Shown here: positions 1 to 11,319 of the stretch, one piece after another
Layout of the letters: each line of letters opens with the position of its first letter
Numbering within the stretch: the first letter of the stretch is position 1
Source of the DNA: Costus lasius
Taxonomy: Eukaryota > Streptophyta > Magnoliopsida > Zingiberales > Costaceae
Direction: 5' to 3'
DNA: 64,000 nt
Assembly (NCBI GenBank): GCA_027563935.2
Contig: CM050450.1
Span: 25,345,439 to 25,409,438 of the forward strand
Notes under the pieces: generated by a model
What the model was told of the DNA's origin: nothing
What the model saw: only the letters and a program-made list of their open reading frames with translations
Databases searched by the model: none
Translations under genes and position numbers: made by a program

Positions 1-517
1 TCTATCACTAGTGCCCTAACCTGATTCAAGCTCATCATTCAAGATAGTCTATAACCATTATATTTCAAATGATATTGAACTACCTCAAAACAATGACAAT
101 CATCATTTAGAAAACACAAGTGATCTCAAGTCAGAGGAAATGTGCCACTTGTTGCATTCAAGGATTATTCACATTGTGACAAACAATTGAATATCCTAGT
201 AGGGTCTATCCAGTACATCTAATGTACCCATGAGTCTACATCTTATTCCATGCTCGAAGCATCCTATAAGATTAGAACACATATTAGTCTTAACCATATC
301 AAGGCTGTCTCATGTTCACCAAGATACATCGACTAAGGACATATAGCATGTCAGCCTAGCTGATCAGCTTTGAGACATTATTCAGAAGTACACTTATTAC
401 AGCAGACAAGGCAACAAACTGAATAACAACCATGCCTTTATAAACATAAGAGTTTATTACATGATACTGATACAAACCCAATGCCTCAAACATTAGGCTT
501 AAGGGCATACCCCAACA
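1..517 (-). repeat. CopA 3' LTR (partial, cut by window edge)
   Basis: In minus sense the LTR begins TGTTGGGG at 517, directly after the polypurine tract. It matches 7375-7891 base for base except about two substitutions (near 187 and 205). The remaining roughly 1.19 kb is outside the window. Confidence 0.93.
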
Positions 518-528
518 ATCTCCCACTT
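518..528 (-). other. CopA polypurine tract
   Basis: The minus strand reads AAGTGGGAGAT immediately before the LTR terminus TGTTGG. The same 11-mer precedes the 3' LTRs of CopB and CopC, so it is the conserved plus-strand primer of this copia group. Confidence 0.85.
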
Positions 529-537
529 GCACTTAAT

Positions 538-3500
538 CTAATGGTTGAGAAATCTCAAACCCATATTATTACAGTGCTTCTCATGCTTCTGCTGCGCCAG
601 AGGCTTGGTAAGCGGGTCTGCCAGATTGTCATCTGTATGAACCTTGCAGATTTTGATCTCGCCACGATCTATGATCTCCCTGATCAAGTGAAACCGTCTC
701 TGTATGTGCTTGGACTTCTGGTGCGACCGTGGTTCCTTTGCTTGTGCGATTGCTCCAGTGTTATCACAGAAGATAACCAAAGGATCTGCACTCGAAGGAA
801 CGACACCAAGTTCCTTAATGAACTTACGAATCCACACTGCCTCCTTGGATGCTTCCGAGGCTGTAACATACTCGGCTTCTGTTGTGGAATCAGCAACAGT
901 AGACTGTTTGAAACTCTTCCACACCACTGCTCCACCATTCAAGCTAAAAACATAGCCTGATTGCGATCGGAAATCATCCTGGTCCGACTGGAACGAAGCG
1001 TCAGTATATCCTTCAATACTGAGTTCTTCCTGACCACCATATATCAAGAACATATCTTTGGTCCTCCGCAGATATTTTAAAATGTTCTTGACTGCAATCC
1101 AGTGTGCCTGACCTGGATTACTTTGGAAACGACTGGTCACGCTTAACCCGTAAGCGACGTCTGGGCGAGTACACAACATCGCATACATGATGGACCCAAT
1201 AGCCGAAGCATAAGGCGTATTGTCCATTTTATCTTTCTCAGTCTGTGTTTGTGGACACTGACTCTTCGAAAGACTCAGACCATGTCTGACTGGAAGATAT
1301 CCTCTTTTAGAATTCTCTAAATGGAATCTCTCCAGGACTTTATCGATGTAAGTACTCTGGCACAACCCGAGAAGCCTCTTAGATCTATCCCTGTAGATCT
1401 TCACACCTAACACATAGGCTGCTTCTCCTAGATCTTTCATCTGGAAACATTTCCTTAGCCATGCCTTAACCGCATGCATTTCAGGAATATCGTTTCCAAT
1501 GATTAAGATATCATCGACGTAGAGGACTAGGAAAGTAATCACGCTCCCACTAAACCTCTTATATACACACGGGTCATCTTCGTTCTTGATGAAACCAAAC
1601 TCAGAGATTGATTCATCAAAACGAATATTCCAGCTCCTTGATGCTTGCTTAAGTCCATAAATAGACTTCTTTAACTTGCATATCTTATGACGATCTGATG
1701 GATTAGTGAAACCTTCTGGTTGTGTCATATACACATCCTCATCCAGATTTCCATTAAGGAAAGCCGTCTTCACATCCATTTGCCAGATCTCATAATCATA
1801 ATATGCAGCTATTGCGAAAAGAATCCGAATAGACTTGAACATGGCTACAGGAGAGAAAGTTTCATCATAATCTATCCCGTAGATTTGTTTGAAACCTTTC
1901 GCAACTAGCCTGCCTTTATAGGTAACCACGTTACCATCCATGTCAATCTTCTTCTTGAAAATCCATTTACAGCCTATAGGGATTACTCCCGGAGGCGGAT
2001 CAACCAAATCCCAGACTTGGTTATCTGACATGGAGTCCATCTCGGCTCGCATAGCTTCAAGCCATCTAGCTGACTCCGGTCCACTGACCGCATCCGCATA
2101 AGTGAGGGGTTCATCATTATCAATGATGTAGACTCCGTCATAGCGCTCAGGCTGTCGACGGATCCTTCCCGATCTTCGCGGTTCCCGTGATATCTGAGCC
2201 TCAGGTAGTTCAATAACCTGTTCAACCGGCTCAGGCTCATCCAACTGTGCTTGACTACTTTGTCCTTCCTCTGGATTCTCATCCAGCTTTATTTCTCTCC
2301 CATTGGCCTCTTGCAGAAGAAACTCCTTCTCAAGAAAAATAGCCGTCCGAGCAACAAAAACCTTGTTCTCTTTGGGATCGTAGAAATAATAACCCTTAGT
2401 TTCCTTAGGGTAACCGACAAAGATACATTTCTCAGATCTGCTCTCCAGTTTCCCAGAGGCGAGCTTTTTGACATAAGCCTCGCAGCCCCAGATCCTGATA
2501 AACGTCAAGCTCGGCTGTTTCCCATACCATAACTCATATGGAGTCTTTGAAACTGCCTTGGATGGCACTCGGTTTAGTACCTTTGCAGCTATCTCCAGTG
2601 CAAATCCCCAAAAGGAGTAAGGTAGAGTAGCCTGACTCATCATAGAACGAACCATATCAAGTAACGTTCTATTTCTCCTCTCGGACACACCATTCCATTG
2701 TGGTGTTCCTGGCGGAGTGAGCTGTGAGACAATCCCACACTCCTTCAGATAGTCAGTAAATGCATGACTCAAGTATTCTCCACCTCGATCAGAACGAAGT
2801 GCCTTGATATTTCGGCCTAGCTGATTTTGTACTTCATTCTTGAACTCTTTGAACTTGTCAAAAGATTCACTCTTATGTCTTATTAAATAGACATAACCAT
2901 ACCTACTGAAATCGTCAGTAAAGGTAATGAAGTACTGATAGCCACCTCTGGCATGTTTACTAAATGGCCCACACACATCACTGTGTATAAGGTCAAGTAA
3001 ACCTGAAGCCCTTTGACCTTTGTTAGGAAAAGGTGACTTCGTCATTTTACCCATTAAACAAGCTTTGCATGTATCAATCTCTTCATAGGAGAATGATCCC
3101 AGCAGTCCATGGTCATGCAACCGCTTAATGCGCTTCTTGTTAATATGGCCTAAACGACTATGCCATAGCAAGGTGCTGTCATCAGCATACTTGGCTTTCT
3201 TATTATCAATGTTTTGTATAGAATATTCCATGTCCAACATGAATAACCCATTGTTAATGGAACCAGTAGCATAAACAATATTATCATTAGATAAAACACA
3301 CTTTGAAATATTGCATTCAAAGGAAAATCCTTTCCTGACAAGAGCAGGAATAGAGATAATATTCTTGGTAATACTGGGTACAAAATAACAATTGTTTAAT
3401 TCTAATACAAAGCCAGATGGTAATGAGATGAAATAGTCTCCTACAGCAACAGCAGCAACCCGTGCCCCGTTTCCAACGCGTAGGTCCACCTCATGCTGTC

Positions 3501-4422
3501 CCACCTGTCTTCTTCTCTTGAGTTTCTGTACATTTGAACAAATGTGAACTCCACATGCAGTGTCCAACACCCATGAAATTGAAGAAGATGAAACCATGAC
3601 TTCCGTCACGTAAATACCTGAGCCAGAGGCAATGCTTCCCCTCTTGTCTCCTTGGAGCGCTTTACAGTCCTTTTTCCAGTGACCCAGCTGGCCACAGTGG
3701 AAACACCTGTATTCCTTGGACCGCTTGACCTTTTGCTTCAAAGCCTTGTTGTAGTTCTTGACTGGGGCTTTGCCCTTCTTCCCCTTCTTCTTGTTCCTGG
3801 AAGGAACCATTAAGACAGAGGTTGAAGGCTTGCCCTTCAGAGTTTCCTCAGTAGTCAATAGCATATTCAGCAGTTCTGCCGGAGTACAATCGATTTTGTT
3901 CATATTAAAGTTAATGATGAACGCATCGAAAGAAGGCGGAAGAGACTGCAGAATAATGTCTACAGCAAGCTCCTGATTGATGGTATGCCCCAGTTTCTCT
4001 AGAGCCTCCTTGTGCCCAATCATCTTGAGCACGTGAGCTCCCACTAGGCTCCCTTCAGCCAGTTTGCTCTGAAAGAAAAGCTTTGTCAGATTATAGCGTT
4101 CTGTCCTCGCCTGTGCAGCATACAGCATCTTGAGGTTCGCTATAATCTCTATAGCCGACATATCCTCATGCTGACGCTGCAGCGGTGGCGTCATAGACGC
4201 TAGCATCAGGCAAGCGACATCAATGCTATCATTGACGTGCTTTTCATAGGCATCGCGAACCGCCCTTGCGGCGTTCGCAGCGGGTTGAGGCGGTACAGCT
4301 GTCTCGAGGACATACAGTTTCCTCTCAGCCTTAAGAATAATCTTAAGGTGTCCGTACCAGTCTGAGAAGTTCGGCCCAGCAAACTTCTCCCTTTCCAGTA
4401 GGGATCGCACATTGAAGCTCAT
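538..4422 (-). CDS. gag-pol: CopA gag-pol polyprotein, intact (1294 aa)
   Basis: Single open frame with the Ty1/copia order gag, protease, integrase, RT, RNase H. Gag is about residues 1-235, followed by a CCHC zinc knuckle (C240, C243, H248, C253). The protease motif is WVLDTACG with Asp287. The integrase zinc finger is H421, H426, C452, C455; the catalytic triad is D482, D545, E581, with the D35E spacing of integrases. RT carries YVDD at 968-971 in the VLYVDDILIIGND context. RNase H shows D1141, E1182/E1184 and D1220 and ends in an ADPLTK tail. All key residues are present and no stop or frameshift is seen, so this is the only potentially functional polymerase in the window. The start is the first ATG of the frame and matches the gag start of CopB by alignment. 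Confidence 0.95.
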   Translation of the reverse strand: MSFNVRSLLEREKFAGPNFSDWYGHLKIILKAERKLYVLETAVPPQPAANAARAVRDAYEKHVNDSIDVACLMLASMTPPLQRQHEDMSAIEIIANLKMLYAAQARTERYNLTKLFFQSKLAEGSLVGAHVLKMIGHKEALEKLGHTINQELAVDIILQSLPPSFDAFIINFNMNKIDCTPAELLNMLLTTEETLKGKPSTSVLMVPSRNKKKGKKGKAPVKNYNKALKQKVKRSKEYRCFHCGQLGHWKKDCKALQGDKRGSIASGSGIYVTEVMVSSSSISWVLDTACGVHICSNVQKLKRRRQVGQHEVDLRVGNGARVAAVAVGDYFISLPSGFVLELNNCYFVPSITKNIISIPALVRKGFSFECNISKCVLSNDNIVYATGSINNGLFMLDMEYSIQNIDNKKAKYADDSTLLWHSRLGHINKKRIKRLHDHGLLGSFSYEEIDTCKACLMGKMTKSPFPNKGQRASGLLDLIHSDVCGPFSKHARGGYQYFITFTDDFSRYGYVYLIRHKSESFDKFKEFKNEVQNQLGRNIKALRSDRGGEYLSHAFTDYLKECGIVSQLTPPGTPQWNGVSERRNRTLLDMVRSMMSQATLPYSFWGFALEIAAKVLNRVPSKAVSKTPYELWYGKQPSLTFIRIWGCEAYVKKLASGKLESRSEKCIFVGYPKETKGYYFYDPKENKVFVARTAIFLEKEFLLQEANGREIKLDENPEEGQSSQAQLDEPEPVEQVIELPEAQISREPRRSGRIRRQPERYDGVYIIDNDEPLTYADAVSGPESARWLEAMRAEMDSMSDNQVWDLVDPPPGVIPIGCKWIFKKKIDMDGNVVTYKGRLVAKGFKQIYGIDYDETFSPVAMFKSIRILFAIAAYYDYEIWQMDVKTAFLNGNLDEDVYMTQPEGFTNPSDRHKICKLKKSIYGLKQASRSWNIRFDESISEFGFIKNEDDPCVYKRFSGSVITFLVLYVDDILIIGNDIPEMHAVKAWLRKCFQMKDLGEAAYVLGVKIYRDRSKRLLGLCQSTYIDKVLERFHLENSKRGYLPVRHGLSLSKSQCPQTQTEKDKMDNTPYASAIGSIMYAMLCTRPDVAYGLSVTSRFQSNPGQAHWIAVKNILKYLRRTKDMFLIYGGQEELSIEGYTDASFQSDQDDFRSQSGYVFSLNGGAVVWKSFKQSTVADSTTEAEYVTASEASKEAVWIRKFIKELGVVPSSADPLVIFCDNTGAIAQAKEPRSHQKSKHIQRRFHLIREIIDRGEIKICKVHTDDNLADPLTKPLAQQKHEKHCNNMGLRFLNH

Positions 4423-6170
4423 GGTGTTCGTTGCTGCAGGAATCTACAACAATGCAAGAACAGCAAGGTCAGTATCAATGTTAAGAATCAATCAGGACTT
4501 AAGAAAGATTCTTTTTCTCACTATTTTATCTGGCTGAAAAATCCAGCAAAACAGCCCGAAAGAGTGACACTCTTTTAGTGAGATGGGATCCAGATTTCAT
4601 ACTTGGTCTCCGCGTCCCGCTCAGGCGAGATAAGATGCACAGAGAGTTCAAGCACTAATCTCTGGTAGGCAGTCCCTGCCAATTGCCAACCCGTGCGATT
4701 CCCCTTCATCTGGGCAATCCAGCAGACTGTGCCAACTGAGTTGGTACAACACAGTCTCTGATCCCACAGATGGCCGCCTCCATGTGCTACCATATGCGCC
4801 ACATATGTAGCCTACATGGTCAAGCTGACCCGACCTACTCCCTAGACCACCACGTGCTATGCTGAGCAACGAGAAGCGATAAATCCCTTCTCTGTAACAC
4901 GCAGGTGAAATCCCGCACCGTCTGAAGATAGATGGATGTGCCCACTGAGTGGGTACAACACGGCTCCAACGATAGTCAGAACAGTGAGGTTTCGCGTCAG
5001 AAGGCTTACGAGCTTGATATTTTAGCGTTGGATTTTAACGGTCTTTTATCTTCTTCACTATCATGCAATTCCTATGGTGATAGCTGAAGATAAATAAATC
5101 ATGCTTTTCTACTTATATAAACAATAAAAGAAAGCATGCATCTTATGTGGTAAAAGCCCATAGCCTAAGTAAGACCTTAATTTATCTTAAGTCTTCACTT
5201 GCTTTTCTTCATGGGTTTTTAGCTGCTCATTTGGCCCAACCCAGGGCCCTAGCGCTCAATGCAGCTCAGGTGCGCCCACCAGCTGAATGTGCCTCTGCCA
5301 AGTGTGCTCTGTGCTCTTGTCTAATCAAAATACATTTTGATCTATCTAGACAAGCTTGACACGCAGGTCAAATATACAATAAATTAATTAAAAATGTGAT
5401 TCGCAGATCACAATAAAATTAATTTACAAGTTTAATTCCAGGCACGCAGGCCCCAGCACAGCACACATTTAACATGGGCAGCCCACATAAGAATAAATAA
5501 ACAAGCACATGGTATCCACTCAACATGTGATCCATATAACAAGAAAATAAAATTTTGAAAACCCCATTGGCATCAATTTTAATTTTCTTATGTACCCTAC
5601 AACCTTACAATGGTCCATTGATAGGGATCCACTCATCCATCTAGTCAGATCTACTGCCCTTGCATGCACCAAGTCCTAACTGACTTGAGTTGACCTAATG
5701 GTCAACCATGCATGCGCAAAGGGCTGAACAACCCTCATGAGTTTTGGCAAGCGGGTGTGACCCCGGGCCTAACTCATGTGTGTTCGTTAGTTGTCTCAAT
5801 CAGACCTCGCTACACGCCTGTGATGCAATCGACCTATAGCCACCTTGTGCTTGCGCACAGGTGCCATCTGGTCGATCCATCTAGGCTGTCAGATGGTCTG
5901 ATCAGACTAGTTTGATCCATTCTAGATGATGCTTTCAACCCCATCAACCCATCTAAGGGATTATAGTAGGCGCATTAGATCTAATGGGCGCGCAAGATAA
6001 GTTTTTCTTTTCAAAACATTAACAAGCGCCAACCAAAACATTATACATGCGCAAAACATGAAAAACATATGTAATCATTTTCGCATGTAATCTAACTTAT
6101 AGATCTAAGCATGATGCGCAAACATGGATCACAAAACATGGTATAGCAATCATAAAACATGCATCAACCG
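4423..6170 (-). other. CopA 5' leader, about 1.75 kb, structured
   Basis: Untranslated region between primer site and gag. No credible reading frame. In minus sense it holds hairpins equivalent to those of CopB-D: at 4938-4960 (CCCAC/GTGGG preceded by TTGTA), at 4724-4757 (8-bp stem AGACTGTG/CACAGTCT, TTGTA bulge, then CCAAC/GTTGG) and at 4608-4644 (7-bp and 6-bp stems separated by a bulge). The primary sequence differs strongly from CopB-D but the pairing is kept. Likely role by analogy: packaging, dimerisation or translation control; this is inference. Confidence 0.65.
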
Positions 6171-6182
6171 CCTCTGATACCA
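6171..6182 (-). other. CopA primer binding site (tRNA-iMet type)
   Basis: The minus strand reads TGGTATCAGAGG two bases after the LTR end, matching the usual plant copia site TGGTATCAGAGC except for the last base. Confidence 0.88.
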
Positions 6183-6184
6183 AT

Positions 6185-7891
6185 TGAAGAGTCCCCTTCA
6201 AGGGGGAGCGAAACCCTAAGGAGGCGCAAGTGACCTTGTGGGTTATGTTATAGCAGCGGAATAAGGGTTTCATAATGATCATCGCATGCAATATGATCAA
6301 CTACAACAACATGAGAAATTCATACCGAAGCCATATGTTGGATGGCGTCTTGAAAGAGAGAGCAAGAAAGATCTCCTCCAAAGGATGCGCACACAAGATG
6401 AGGATGCGCTCACTTCCTTGGTACTCCTTGTGCTAGCAAGGTTCCAAGAGGTGTCGTTGATCGAAATCAATGAGGCGTTAATGAAGCTTTTTTTGCCTTT
6501 CCAAAAGAACTCTCCAAAACCGTGAGTCTCCTTCACTACGCAAGAGCGTTGTCGAATGAGAGGGAGAACGAATCAATGAGGCGTTAAGAGAGGTGTTCCA
6601 CACAAACGTGGGCGTTACTCTCAAATTAGCAAACCGCTTTCCAAATTTGGAAAGCCCTCAAAGCTTTGCGTTCAAGCGTTCACCAAGTGAACCAAACGCA
6701 TACTCCCATATGAACCATGCGCTCACATGAGCCGGTTCAAAGCATTCGGTTCAATGACTAAACCAAGTTAGCCCAAGCATTGGTCCAGATAAAAATCAAA
6801 CCCTAAGATTCAAGATCTGACCGTTCATCTCTCGATGCTCCTGATCGCACCGATCTAGCATCAATTCTCTCGATCGAAGCTTACCGATCTAAAGCCCTAA
6901 TCAATCATACATGACCAGACCAGATCTCACTTACAATCAGAGATTAAATCCCTTTAAACTGAACCAAAACAATTTAGTCCACACGATCTGACTTAAGTAA
7001 GCCATATCATCAAATTGTGCGACCCTGAGGGTTTCCTTTAAATGTCGGTAACGATAACTCACGTTATCACGATCAATGAGGGGTATCTAGCAACACATCA
7101 CTGTCTCCCGATATAGAGGAAAGAGTCTTCCAAGACTACACCCAAACCACAGCACAAGTGTGAATCAAACTCACAAGGCATACATGTTTCCTTTGCCATT
7201 GGATGTTCTTATTGGACAAGCATGTCAAGCCTGTAACTCCAATACGATGAGCATGATTAGATCAGATGAACACAGTCACCTGGGTATGGCCATACACTTT
7301 CTCAATCATCTCATCTAGGGGGGGGCCCCTTTTAGCACATCACAATCCTTAAACAAGGAGACGGCAATCCTATGTCTATCACTAGTGCCCTAACCTGATT
7401 CAAGCTCATCATTCAAGATAGTCTATAACCATTATATTTCAAATGATATTGAACTACCTCAAAACAATGACAATCATCATTTAGAAAACACAAGTGATCT
7501 CAAGTCAGAGGAAATGTGCCACTTGTTGCATTCAAGGATTATTCACATTGTGACAAAAAATTGAATATCCTAGTAGGGTCTGTCCAGTACATCTAATGTA
7601 CCCATGAGTCTACATCTTATTCCATGCTCGAAGCATCCTATAAGATTAGAACACATATTAGTCTTAACCATATCAAGGCTGTCTCATGTTCACCAAGATA
7701 CATCGACTAAGGACATATAGCATGTCAGCCTAGCTGATCAGCTTTGAGACATTATTCAGAAGTACACTTATTACAGCAGACAAGGCAACAAACTGAATAA
7801 CAACCATGCCTTTATAAACATAAGAGTTTATTACATGATACTGATACAAACCCAATGCCTCAAACATTAGGCTTAAGGGCATACCCCAACA
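6185..7891 (-). repeat. CopA 5' LTR, complete (1707 bp)
   Basis: Bounded by TG at 6185 and CA at 7891 on the plus strand, with the primer site directly inside. Nearly identical to the partial 3' LTR over the shared 517 bp. Small open frames inside it, such as 6286-6525, have no recognisable domain. Confidence 0.92.
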
Positions 7892-9665
7892 ATCTGTGCT
7901 CGAACTATAGTCCCCAGTCGATGTACATTAGTGGATATGGGACAGCTATGGTACTTGTGAGACTGGTATGTGGGCTGGTTAGGACGCAGACACATGGGTA
8001 TATCATTGGAGGATATACTGGATAGACCCGCTGTGAGGCTATGACTTGGTGTCATGAGTTATCCTCACAAGTGATAGGAGATGCATTGATCCGTTGACTT
8101 GAGGTCATTGATCATTCTATATGGTTAGGGACTTGCTTTGATACAACCTAACACATCGCCGTAGTTGGGAGGTCATAACGGTTGTCATTGAGCATGTCAC
8201 GACTCATATGAGAAGGTCAATGGACAGACAAAGGATTTGCCCCTTCCTTAAGGAAGTATGATATCCATGGAGCTCCTCTATGGTTCTATGACTGAGAGTG
8301 TATGGCCATACCCAGGTGAGAACCTGTTTTAGTCATAGCCATGTGATTGGGTGAAAACAAGTGGTGACACACTTGTCCAATCGGATATCAGTTCGGCAAA
8401 GAGACTGTAATGCATCTGTACCTAGTTGCGATGATGGGGATGTCGATGTCGATATCCATTCCAATGACCTGGGTAGCAGCGATGCACTGCTAGGTGCCAC
8501 TCACTGCTTGTGATGACCTTTGGTAAGCACTGCCAGTGTCAGAGGAACCTACAGGGTCGCACACCTTGATACTTGAGTTCTCATATTGATCGGGAAGCCT
8601 TATGATCGAGTTATTGGATAACTCGGATCTAATTGGGAGATTTCATCAGCGCCAATGGGCCTGATGAGATGGAAGAATGTTATTGGAGCCAAACTTCATT
8701 TTTGGCAGGTTGACCCGTATTTGACCATGGTTGGTCACATTTGGATTAGGGTTGCATTGGATTGGATCCAAGTGCTTAATCAACCCATGTAATGGAGTTT
8801 GGGCTAGCTCATTATCCAATGAGGCCCAATAACAAGTTCTCATGAAGAGATAAGAGGCTAAAAGGGTATAATGGGGAGAAGCCCAACCTCATTGGCGCCT
8901 AAGGGGTATAATGGGGTTTGGGTGGCAAAATTGCTTCATTAAGGAAGCAATTGGCGCCTAGCCCTTCTCCCTTGATGGTATGAATGCCTCTAAGGCATGT
9001 CTTGGGCGGATATGGTACTTGGGCAATTATGGATAGGTTGAATGGAGTTTATGGTAAAGTCTTGGAGACTTTCCTTGTCTCAAACCTCCTCATCCTAGCC
9101 CTACACTTGTCATGATCTTGGCCCTTCCCTTAACCGCCTCTTGCCCTATATATGTGACCCTCTCGCCCCCTCTCATGATGATTGATCCTTGGAGGCATGA
9201 ACACAAGAAGAGGGCGAGAGCTAGGAGCAAGGGCGCATCTTCCTTCTTCCATAGCCGCAAGCTTCACCCTCCTTTCCTCTTGGGGCAAGGAGCTTTGGTG
9301 CTTGGCGGCTTGACTTGTTTCCTTCTTCTCTTGGCGCATCCTTTCCTCTTGGTGGCGCAAGTGAAGTGGAACATCTCCCTAAGGCTTGGATCTTCTTCCC
9401 GAGGCTAGCACTGGGCGTGGAAGAAGAGGACTCAAGAGATCCGTGTGTGTGAGACTGCAGAGGGCGCACACTTGGGCGCCTACATCGGCATCACTCCAAA
9501 CCACTCTTAAGGTATTTCCTAATTCATCGTGTCGACTCTCTTGCTTGCGATCTTCACTGGGTTTTTGGGACCAGCCTGTTTCGGGGACATTCTTCCGCTG
9601 TGCAATGTATGTATATATGTCTATGACTCTGAAAAAGTGTAAAATGTCCCCGGGGTTTCCCAACA
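7892..9665 (+). repeat. CopB 5' LTR (3' portion)
   Basis: Matches 15413-17182 at about 98.5 percent. The first roughly 150 bp were separated by the CopA insertion and lie left of the window. It ends in CCCAACA at 9665 just before the primer site. Open frames near 9112-9748 are also present in the other LTR and have no domain. Confidence 0.93.
9147..9153 (+). promoter_or_regulatory. TATA box of CopB 5' LTR
   Basis: TATATAT in a GC-richer context, conserved at 16664-16670 in the other LTR and about 520 bp before the LTR end. A plausible U3 promoter TATA box; the start site cannot be read from sequence alone. Confidence 0.55.
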
Positions 9666-11319
9666 GTGGTATCAGAGCGGCTTGCAAGACTCGAACGATG
9701 TTTTATGCTTTTCTTTCATGCTCACATGCCATATCTCTATTTTCGTAAATAGCATGATGCATGGCAAACGATTTTTCTAAGTAGGAAAAATTAGGGTTTC
9801 TTGTTTCTTTCATCCTCTCAATCTCTTTTGGATTTTTGGACTATTTTTCTTGTCTGATTTAAAGATTAAAGGCGCACGTAATTTTGTCAAGTAGGACGGG
9901 CATTGTGTCTTCGGACTGGCCAAGTCTCTTGATCTGACAAAATTGCCAGCCGAAAGGATCTCAGAAATCATCATGAAAAATAAATCGCAATTAACCAAAA
10001 GATTTGTGAGAAGAAGATGAGAAAAGGAGACTAGTTTTATGAAAAAGTAAAATTTCAGATTTTATGTTTTTTATGAGCATGTAGAATTGCATGAGGAAAT
10101 ACCTTGATTGTGCATGATGTTGTGATCATTAGTCAAGCCCCCCTTTGCATGCCTGTGATGTATCCTCGTGAGGCCTGCGTGCCGCTTTTCTTTTTGCTTT
10201 TAACTAAGAAGAAGATTAGGGTGGCACATGTACTTGGAACTTGGTGCATGCATACCTTGGATGGTGGCGCAACAAGCATCAAAGAAAGAGGCGCAAGCAT
10301 GCTTAGTGGCGCAAGTTAGGCATGGCCGAACCCTTGGGTTTGAGAGCTAGCTAACTTGGCTTCTTGCATTGTGGTGCATCCTCATTGGAGGAAGACCATG
10401 GCATTGGCTGAACCCTTGGGGTCCACCCTTAAGGTTTGAGAGCTAAACCATGTGAGAAGGACCTTGGAGCCAACCTTGAAGACCAAGATAGAGGGCGGCT
10501 AGGATAGGTCTATCTTAGGGGCTTGAGTCCTATGTCAAGAGTTGAACCTCCTTTTGGCATGGGTTGGTTCAATGTCTTGAAAGGGCTTTGATCACATCAT
10601 CTTTTACTGCTTTCCTTATCTGCTAAAAGCATGCCTGTAATGTTTTATCATTATGTTATCACTATAGTATTGCATGCCTGTATTGTTAGACATAAGATAA
10701 AACTGATGAGACTTTAAAAACCCTCATAATAAAATATCAAGTCTAGTAGCCTTCTAACGCGTAGCCCTCACTAAGCTATCGATCAGTGGAGTTGTGAACT
10801 GGTTCCCACCCTCATGGGACACACGCACTTATCTTTAGGAAGTGCGTGGTGACAATGGTTTCCCCAGTCCAGTTTTAACCTGGGCGTGCCTTCGCAAGGA
10901 AACTCGTTGGCCCTGGGCATAACGGTTAGGAATGGACTTGACTAGAAGTTCACATGTGCTGGGCACATGGTGAAAGTCTAGAGGCATCGTTGAGAGGTAA
11001 GGGTTTCATGTTGTATCCAGCCCTCGCTGGACATGAAATGCCCAGACTGTCACAACAAGGGGAGTTGCTTGGAGCAACCGGCCGGCGCGCCCACCTTAGG
11101 AAACATGGGTTACTTTGTGCATCTCATCCCACCCTCGTGGGACACGAAGCCTCATGTGAAATGAGGATCCCATCTCACTAGGAAGTCTTAAACTTCCCGA
11201 TTGACTTTGTGGGTTGTCAATTCGAATTTAAAATAGTGGGAGCAGTAATCATTTAAAACAAGTCCAGTTTAAATGATTCGAAGTAGTACTAATCTGTTCT
11301 TCTTGGGTGTTGTAGAACA
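9666..11319 (+). other. CopB 5' leader, structured
   Basis: About 1.65 kb without a coding frame. The last 600 bp hold an ordered series of hairpins. One is TCCCA/TGGGA with a CCCTCA loop (10804-10819). Another is the 8-bp stem ACGCACTT/AAGTGCGT (10823-10847). A long two-part hairpin spans 11004-11038 (TTTCATG/CATGAAA plus TCCAG/CTGGA with loop CCCTCG). A similar one spans 11113-11149 (CTTTGTG/CACGAAG plus TCCCA/TGGGA with loop CCCTCG). Equivalent hairpins with changed but still paired stems occur in CopA, CopC and CopD. Confidence 0.7.
9667..9678 (+). other. CopB primer binding site (tRNA-iMet)
   Basis: TGGTATCAGAGC, a perfect plant copia primer site, one base after the LTR end. Confidence 0.92.

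Larger units (their letters stand above)
1..7891 (-). mobile_element. CopA: young Ty1/copia LTR retrotransposon, minus strand
   Basis: Full-structure copia element read on the minus strand: 5' LTR (6185-7891), tRNA-Met primer site, long leader, one intact gag-pol frame, polypurine tract and the first 517 bp of the 3' LTR; the rest of that LTR lies left of the window. The visible 517 bp align to 7375-7891 without gaps and with about 2 substitutions, so insertion is recent. It sits in the 5' LTR of CopB: the base after 7891 continues CopB LTR sequence that is uninterrupted around 15413. The expected target duplication is ATCTG at 7892-7896; its partner is outside the window. Confidence 0.95.

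Noticed and set aside
9112..9748. Overlapping frames of 76-120 codons on both strands, repeated at 16563-17276
   Set aside because: Copies of one LTR region; frames on both strands at once and no domain.
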